A stretch of 10,803 nt of DNA from an uncultured Oscillospiraceae bacterium (GTDB lineage Bacteria > Bacillota > Clostridia > Oscillospirales > Oscillospiraceae). Numbering within the stretch: position 1 is the stretch's first letter; the number at the start of each line of letters is the position of its first letter. The stretch covers positions 1 through 10,803 of the forward strand of contig CAKTVG010000039.1 of the NCBI GenBank assembly GCA_934622035.1, given 5' to 3'. Below the pieces are notes generated by a model. The model was given only the letters and a program-made list of their open reading frames with translations. It was not told the origin of the DNA and ran no database searches. Below, in pieces: positions 6,901 through 10,803 of this stretch. Made by a program: the position numbers and the translations under genes.

Positions 6901-7439
6901 TCAACACCAGTTTCTCCTACAAGAACTTCTACGTGAACGCACAGTTCGCCTATCAGATCGGAGGAAAGTTCTTCAGCCGCAACTATGCGGAATACCTCTA
7001 TAATGTGGTTGACGCCCAGATGTATAGGATGATGTTTGTCTCCAAGGATGTGAAGGGTAACACCTGGACACCGGACAACACGGGAGCCGGCTTCCCTATG
7101 CAGTGGTACCCTGCCGGAGAGAACTCTTATTTCAGCGGTACTTCCGCCAATGGCGGCAATTGGAGCTTCACCGACGAGAGCCTTTTCAGTGCCTCGTACC
7201 TCCGTCTGAAGAACCTTACTTTGGGCTACAATGTCTCCAAGTCGCTTCTCAACAAGCTTCGCATCGACAAGGTCGTAAGCAACATCAAGGTGTTCGCTTC
7301 TTCTGACAATCTGTTCATCCTCTCGGCGGCGAAGGCCATAGATCCTACAATGTCCGCTTCCGGTGGCTATAACGATGTGGACAGCTACACATTCCCGAAT
7401 ATGCGTACCTACACTATCGGAATAAACCTGGACTTTTAA
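3897..7439 (+). CDS. susC: SusC/RagA-family TonB-linked outer-membrane channel
   Basis: A 1180-residue TonB-dependent importer of the SusC/RagA family that passes oligosaccharides or peptides captured by SusD across the outer membrane. A signal peptide ends near AFA (residue 21). A carboxypeptidase-regulatory-like domain spans about 24-98 (GKVTDEAGEPCVGANVLIKG through FSSIGYTSQEV). A TonB box, EVVIVGYG, lies at 103-110. The plug covers about 112-233, with the family hallmark LKDAASTAIYGSRGANG at 207-223. The 22-strand barrel follows and ends in the expected terminal aromatic (YTIGINLDF). There is no N-terminal STN domain, so signalling through an ECF sigma/FecR pair is not expected. The length is above the common 1000-1100, from larger barrel loops. 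The next gene is susD. The symbol denotes the family; the substrate is unknown. Confidence 0.95.
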   Translation: MGKRFFTALLALLLIGVQAFAQSAVSGKVTDEAGEPCVGANVLIKGTTTGTMTDLDGNYSLTDVRKGAILVFSSIGYTSQEVRLGSSSVVNVVLKSDADFLNEVVIVGYGTAKRKDLTGSLTQIDNKLIASQNSSSATKALEGAVPGIVYASVDGQPGNDAGLRVRGLGSTNVGASNALVIIDGVPAQGDNPLSNMNQEDIASITVLKDAASTAIYGSRGANGVILVTTKRGDSGRTKISFQARAGWNTVGSYKVGQVDNAAGIYEYLWQSIYNSYRYGVNGAGPALNKETGEYYTNIGNPNVSHDAAAEFASQHLFNYIGLNDSFGRNMLGNYMAYNVPGATYTPDGTGSSASSTMTGAYLVGTDGKINPNASLLYDDTYADALLKTGFRQQYDLSASGGSDKEDHYLSLGYLTDPSYVPNSRFERITGRANINVNLFKWLKVGANVGYTRSRTNYQGTYWAARNSGSNQGNITRYVNGHTPIVPFYAHDAEGNYIYDKNGDKVRNYLYNSTYSPLGQTGNNYGSTDIMYAMDNDIREDLTSTLNTRTYIEIPFLDHFTFRTDFAYDKINRTTTVYYNGTTGRAASIGGYFGKRMNDIEVMNLQHRLTYNQDFGKHHVDAMALFEDSDWEQQTVNWGSADEFIPGFLAAGNFVGRYYGAGSAPTPGYGHDIERMRSWLGRANYIFADKYYVSGSVRRDGSSKFRKENRWGTFWSVGAGWRFTEESFMQDLRDSWLNNGKLRASYGVIGNQNGIGRYQTYRTWGYSTTYQTTNNGTGRPTGDSYKLSMGGLVNTQLTWEETKTFDVGLDLTLFNRIDLTFDWYNRVTGNSQFNQPVSYLAMGQTTLPRNIAELTNRGIELDINADIIRTKDIRWNVAFNITHYTTKLTDLPDDAIPAHAEGLPDGTWEDNQGSWASAGGSQQAANVYLRGIGRDWFSLYMYKYAGIDQNSGLPMYFHRVTEADHAAGKYKDTEVGGSVKTTNYANASKYEVGSAIPTFQGGFNTSFSYKNFYVNAQFAYQIGGKFFSRNYAEYLYNVVDAQMYRMMFVSKDVKGNTWTPDNTGAGFPMQWYPAGENSYFSGTSANGGNWSFTDESLFSASYLRLKNLTLGYNVSKSLLNKLRIDKVVSNIKVFASSDNLFILSAAKAIDPTMSASGGYNDVDSYTFPNMRTYTIGINLDF

Positions 7440-7460
7440 TTTCTTAAGAAAATGTTAATT

Positions 7461-9080
7461 ATGAAAAAGTACATAAATTACATAGCGGTCGCCTTGCTGG
7501 CCGCCTTCTCCCTGAGCTCATGCAAGTCTCTGGATGTCGCTCCTCCTAACAACATCACGGACGAGCAGATTCAGAAGATTCTTGAAGAAGGAGATGAGAG
7601 TGCCAAGAACTTGATTATTAATCTTGTCGGCACAGGGCTTGAGAATTTCTTCAACATCTCAGGTCAGACATGGACAGGTTATTCGTCCTATCCTCTCAAC
7701 TCGCAGATTGACCAGGACTACCTGATGAGCCTAAGAGGCAACGATGTCATACCTGGAACCGCCGTGACGGCGTCCAGTGGGCATGAGACAGCCTATGAGC
7801 TCATCAAGACCTTCAGCCTCACTGACAACACCTACCCTTATTACGCTCTTAGCGCCAGCATGCTGACGGGAGCCAACAAGGCTCTCCTCTACCTCACGCC
7901 AGAGGCGGCTAAAGCCGGAGCTAATGCCAGAAAGTATCGTGGACAGGCTCTTGCGGTCCGCGCGTACGCCTACATGCAGCTTATGGAGCGCTTCCAGCCG
8001 GCTTATACCAATGGTGGTAAGGACGGAAAGGGAATGCCTATATATAAGTCTTACGGTACAAACGATCCTGCGCCTATCTCTTCCGCCACGGACACCTACA
8101 AGTTCATCCTTGAGGATCTTACCGAGGCTGTCGAGGATCTTGCGGAAATGGGCTATACGACAGAGCCTAAGGATGTTGACCGTGGCGTGGCTCAGTTCCT
8201 TCTTGCTCGTGCCGCTCTGTGGTCCGGGGATTGGGACACTTGTATCAAGGCTGCGTCTGAGATTGTCAGCAAGTTCCCTAATTTCATCAAGGAGGCGAAC
8301 TACGGTGCGAAGGATGCGGATTTCAAGGCCTATTGCGATGGAACCAAGGACTGCAAGTCTGAGGATAACGCCTTCCTTGTCGTGGCCGCCAACCCTGAGG
8401 CCTTGATGGGATTCATCAGTGGCGCCGGCTCGAACACCTACACATCGTCATTCTTCAACATATTCGCCAATGGTGTGGCCGGTTCGAGTGGAGAGCCGCC
8501 TCGGATTGACTCAAGGCTCTATGACAAGATTGACGCGAATGATTTCCGAAAGGACATATTCACCACATCCACAGCCAACTACAAGTACATCCTTGATTCG
8601 GATGGGAAGACTCTGGAGCAGCAGATTCCTGAATATTCAAGTATGAAATTCGCCGCGACTTTCGCTAAGGGTGTGACCGTGCGTGACCATCAGATCATTT
8701 GTGACAACTACATCTTCCGTTCTTCCGAGGCCTATCTGATGCTTGCCGAGGCCTATGCCCAGAGTGGACAGGATGCCAAGGCCAAAGAGGTTCTCAACAA
8801 GTTGCTCGCCGCCCGTACCAAAGCCGGCAAGCCGACTCTCACCTGTGATAACTACAGCGGGATGTCGGGGATGTCCGCACTCCAGATGGTCCAGCTTCAG
8901 ACCCGCATCGAGATGTGGTGCGAAGGTGGACGTGAATTCTACAACAACAAGCGTTGGAACATCAGTGTCAACCGCACGGGATCAAACAACCACTACAGGA
9001 CAGGCACGTTGTCGGTTGATGAGATGGTTCTTTCGATTCCAAGATCCGAGACCACTACCAACACTCATTGGGCAGACTAA
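7461..9080 (+). CDS. susD: SusD/RagB-family surface lipoprotein
   Basis: The lipoprotein partner of the upstream SusC, expected to sit as a lid over its barrel and capture ligand at the cell surface. The preferred start MKKYINYI at 7461 gives a 539-residue protein with lipobox LSSC, cysteine at residue 21. An in-frame ATG at 7452 would add MLI in front. The segment after the cysteine, KSLDVAPPN, resembles SusD N-termini. The helical TPR-type core includes KYRGQALAVRAYAYMQLMER (160-179 from this start) and YLMLAEAYAQSG further on. The C-terminus has EMWCEGGREFYNNKRWN and MVLSIPRSE, both typical of the RagB/SusD fold. The distance from the susC stop is 21 bases, so co-transcription is expected. 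Nothing visible reveals the ligand. Confidence 0.93.
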   Translation: MKKYINYIAVALLAAFSLSSCKSLDVAPPNNITDEQIQKILEEGDESAKNLIINLVGTGLENFFNISGQTWTGYSSYPLNSQIDQDYLMSLRGNDVIPGTAVTASSGHETAYELIKTFSLTDNTYPYYALSASMLTGANKALLYLTPEAAKAGANARKYRGQALAVRAYAYMQLMERFQPAYTNGGKDGKGMPIYKSYGTNDPAPISSATDTYKFILEDLTEAVEDLAEMGYTTEPKDVDRGVAQFLLARAALWSGDWDTCIKAASEIVSKFPNFIKEANYGAKDADFKAYCDGTKDCKSEDNAFLVVAANPEALMGFISGAGSNTYTSSFFNIFANGVAGSSGEPPRIDSRLYDKIDANDFRKDIFTTSTANYKYILDSDGKTLEQQIPEYSSMKFAATFAKGVTVRDHQIICDNYIFRSSEAYLMLAEAYAQSGQDAKAKEVLNKLLAARTKAGKPTLTCDNYSGMSGMSALQMVQLQTRIEMWCEGGREFYNNKRWNISVNRTGSNNHYRTGTLSVDEMVLSIPRSETTTNTHWAD

Positions 9081-9101
9081 TCATGGAATTATTAATGAAT
9101 T

Positions 9102-10505
9102 ATGAATATGAAAGCAAAATTATTGATATTGGGCGTTCTTTCAGTTTTTGCGATGGCATTCGTCTCGTCATGTAAGGATGAGGAAAGTTTCGTAAAGGCC
9201 GAGAGTGTCTCAATAAGTCCGGCCAAGGTCACTCTGACAGCCGGTGAGCATACGGAATTGACAGCGACCGTAGCGCCAAATAATGCGACCAGCAAGTACT
9301 TCAAATGGGCGTCTTCCGATGCAAAGGTCGCGTCTGTTGACAACTTTGGTAGAGTTGTGGCTCTGTCTCCTGGTTCCACTACCATCACCGTCACCACTGA
9401 CGATGGTGGTTTTAAGGCAACCAGTGAGATCATTGTCAATCCTAAGCCTGTTCAGAGTGTGTCTTTTGACAAGGCGGAGATCACTGTCTATGAAAATGAG
9501 ACAGCCACATTGGTGGCCATAGTCAATCCTTCCGACGCCACTGACCAGTCTGTGACATGGTCTACGTCGGACAAGGACATCGCAACTGTTGACAAGAACG
9601 GCGTTGTTACCGGACAGGCGACAGGAGAGGCTGTGGTGACAGCCACGACAACCGACGGTGGGAAGACGGCGTCCTGCAAGGTCAAGGTCGAGGCACGTGT
9701 GCCTACCGAGCCTGAGCAACTCGAATTGTGGAAGAACGACAAGGCTGGCTATCGTCCTATTCTTGGAGGCGATGCATCGGTTGACAAGGGATGGCTTACC
9801 TACAAGGACGGTGTCGTTCGTTGGACGGAGAACACTACAGGAAGTCCTCGTACCGCAACAATCGAGTTTACCACCGGCTCAAGGATCACCGTGACTCAGC
9901 TTTCTCCTGCCGATTTCAAGGGTTCCTGGACGTTATATTCCAAACTCTTTGATCCAAACAAGACTTTGGGTAAGGGAAGCGTGAACGCTGACAAGACAAC
10001 GGTGACATTCGGCAATCCTCTCAACGGGGAGACTTTGGCGGACGCCAATGGTGCGGAGCATGTCAACAACGTGGGTGTCAAGGGACTTTACCTCGACTCG
10101 ATCCTTGACGCATGCGTCGAGATTGACTACAAGAACAAGACAGCCAAGGTGGGTCTGTTCCTTGACCGCCGCAAGTCTCAGTCGCTAAGTGGCGGTAAGT
10201 TCTGCGTTTACTTGCCTGAGTGCTCGGGAGGAAACGGTTGGGGCAACTACAACTTCGCTCCTAAGGATTTCTCCGAGACCAACTATGATTGGCTTTGGTT
10301 TACAGCGAAGGACAACTTCAAGACCTTGAAGTACCAGTACTTCGGTGCCGGTCAGAAGACCAGCAACGGAAAATACTACATCTGTGGTGTTTCGATCGCC
10401 AAGGCAACATCAGCTGACAACTCCACAATCTCTGGCAGTTACGATGTGGTCTATCAGGCGAACTACAACGGAAGCAATGGAGAGAGCATGTATTTCGCAA
10501 GGTAA
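9102..10505 (+). CDS. Surface lipoprotein with two Big_2 domains and a BACON-like segment
   Basis: A 467-residue lipoprotein (461 if the ATG at 9108 is used). The lipobox is VSSC with cysteine at 24, followed by KDEE, an acidic run of the kind linked to surface export of Bacteroidota lipoproteins. Two bacterial Ig-like (Big_2) repeats follow at about 34-113 and 117-196; each has the SVSxxxAxxT start, the WxSSD/WSTSD core and the G-T/A-VTT end. Residues 225-267 (WLTYKDGVVRWTENTTGSPR, then TATIEFTTGSRITVTQ) resemble the last strands of a BACON domain. The final 200 residues (268-467), rich in aromatics and glycine, match no family I recognise. There is no catalytic motif. Position, 21 bases after susD and before a terminator, suggests a SusE/SGBP-like ligand-binding role, with the Ig repeats as a spacer. 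That role is inference. Confidence 0.8.
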   Translation: MNMKAKLLILGVLSVFAMAFVSSCKDEESFVKAESVSISPAKVTLTAGEHTELTATVAPNNATSKYFKWASSDAKVASVDNFGRVVALSPGSTTITVTTDDGGFKATSEIIVNPKPVQSVSFDKAEITVYENETATLVAIVNPSDATDQSVTWSTSDKDIATVDKNGVVTGQATGEAVVTATTTDGGKTASCKVKVEARVPTEPEQLELWKNDKAGYRPILGGDASVDKGWLTYKDGVVRWTENTTGSPRTATIEFTTGSRITVTQLSPADFKGSWTLYSKLFDPNKTLGKGSVNADKTTVTFGNPLNGETLADANGAEHVNNVGVKGLYLDSILDACVEIDYKNKTAKVGLFLDRRKSQSLSGGKFCVYLPECSGGNGWGNYNFAPKDFSETNYDWLWFTAKDNFKTLKYQYFGAGQKTSNGKYYICGVSIAKATSADNSTISGSYDVVYQANYNGSNGESMYFAR

Positions 10506-10536
10506 CCCTCTTTAACTTTAAACCTGCTTATTAAAA

Positions 10537-10570
10537 CAAGGCGACCGGGATCACCGGTCGCCTTGCTTTT
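10537..10570. terminator. Strong, probably bidirectional terminator
   Basis: A perfect 12-bp G/C-rich stem pairs CAAGGCGACCGG (10537-10548) with CCGGTCGCCTTG (10554-10565) around loop GATCA. TTTT follows after one base on the plus strand, and TTTTAA follows on the minus strand. It lies 32 bases after the lipoprotein stop and 13 bases before the end of the convergent Rpn-type gene, so it can serve both. Confidence 0.9.
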
Positions 10571-10577
10571 CGGGTCA

Positions 10578-10803
10578 TTACCTTAATGCCTTTACCTGTT
10601 TCTCGGTAAGCCCGGTCAACTGTAGGATCTGCCCTATCGGCATACCGATTTCCAGCATGGCCTTGGCTACTTCGGTCTTACCTTCGGTTATTCCTTCAGC
10701 CTTACCTTCAGCCTTACCTTGGGCCATACCTTGGGCCATGCCATCTGCGATTCCTTTGGCCTCTCCGTCGGCATAGCCTTTCTCGAAGCCCTTGCGCTCG
10801 GCG
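10578..10803 (-). CDS. Rpn/PDDEXK_2-family protein, C-terminal fragment
   Basis: Only the last 74 residues are in the window; the stop is at 10578-10580. The sequence begins AERKGFEKGYADGEAKGIAD and runs on in glycine-every-four repeats (GMAQ, GMAQ, GKAE, GKAE, GITE, GKTE). It ends VAKAMLEIGMPIGQILQLTG and LTEKQVKALR. This repetitive charged helix followed by a short helix-turn-helix-like tail is the typical C-terminus of the Rpn family (recombination-promoting nuclease, PDDEXK_2, often annotated as putative transposase). The nuclease domain, expected upstream, lies outside the window and cannot be checked. Confidence 0.8.
   Translation of the reverse strand, partial: AERKGFEKGYADGEAKGIADGMAQGMAQGKAEGKAEGITEGKTEVAKAMLEIGMPIGQILQLTGLTEKQVKALR
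10689..10740 (-). repeat. Short coding tandem repeat in the Rpn tail
   Basis: Read on the minus strand, the 12-base unit ATGGCCCAAGGT occurs twice in a row, followed by two copies of the 12-base unit AAGGCTGAAGGT, the last ending in GGA. Each unit codes for four residues, so changes in copy number would keep the frame. Confidence 0.65.

Overview
The window comes from a member of the Bacteroidales (phylum Bacteroidota). The evidence is a SusC/SusD outer-membrane pair followed by a Big_2/BACON-type lipoprotein, TAnnTTTG -7 promoter boxes, a degraded IS1182-type transposase and an Rpn-type nuclease gene. Weak Shine-Dalgarno signals and near 50% G+C in the large genes fit, but genus cannot be fixed.

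Layout, left to right. (1) 1-109, minus: the 5' end of an exported protein, with its own -7 box. (2) 216-1493, minus: an AAA_14/DUF4143 ATPase. (3) 1569-1692: a divergent intergenic region with five copies of a strictly 23-nt phased element, three on one strand and two on the other. (4) 1724-2851, plus: a chorismatase (FkbO/Hyg5/XanB2 family) carrying what look like the residues of the 3-hydroxybenzoate-forming type. (5) 2914-3354, minus: an internally deleted, frameshifted IS1182-family remnant. (6) 3396-3602: a decayed second copy of the 5' leader and signal-peptide start of the susC gene that lies 460 bp further on. (7) 3603-3896: an AT-rich region with the likely susC promoter and a small dyad. 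(8) 3897-10505, plus: a three-gene operon of susC, susD and a surface lipoprotein with Ig-like domains. (9) 10537-10570: a strong, probably bidirectional terminator. (10) 10578-10803, minus: the C-terminal tail of an Rpn/PDDEXK_2-family protein.

How the genes work together: SusC (TonB-dependent channel) and SusD (lipoprotein lid) should form a nutrient-import complex. The third gene probably supplies a surface-exposed ligand-binding protein. No glycosidase, lyase, peptidase or regulator is present, so the substrate cannot be read from the window. The chorismatase and the ATPase are independent units.

The most intriguing signal is at the susC promoter. Two elements of the form CTAAAC-N5-GTTTAG (the upstream one imperfect) flank about 470 bp containing the promoter candidate, and their 5-bp cores are exact reverse complements (GCGGG at 3403-3407, CCCGC at 3858-3862). 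This resembles a pair of recombinase sites in inverted orientation, so phase-variable control of susC is a testable hypothesis.
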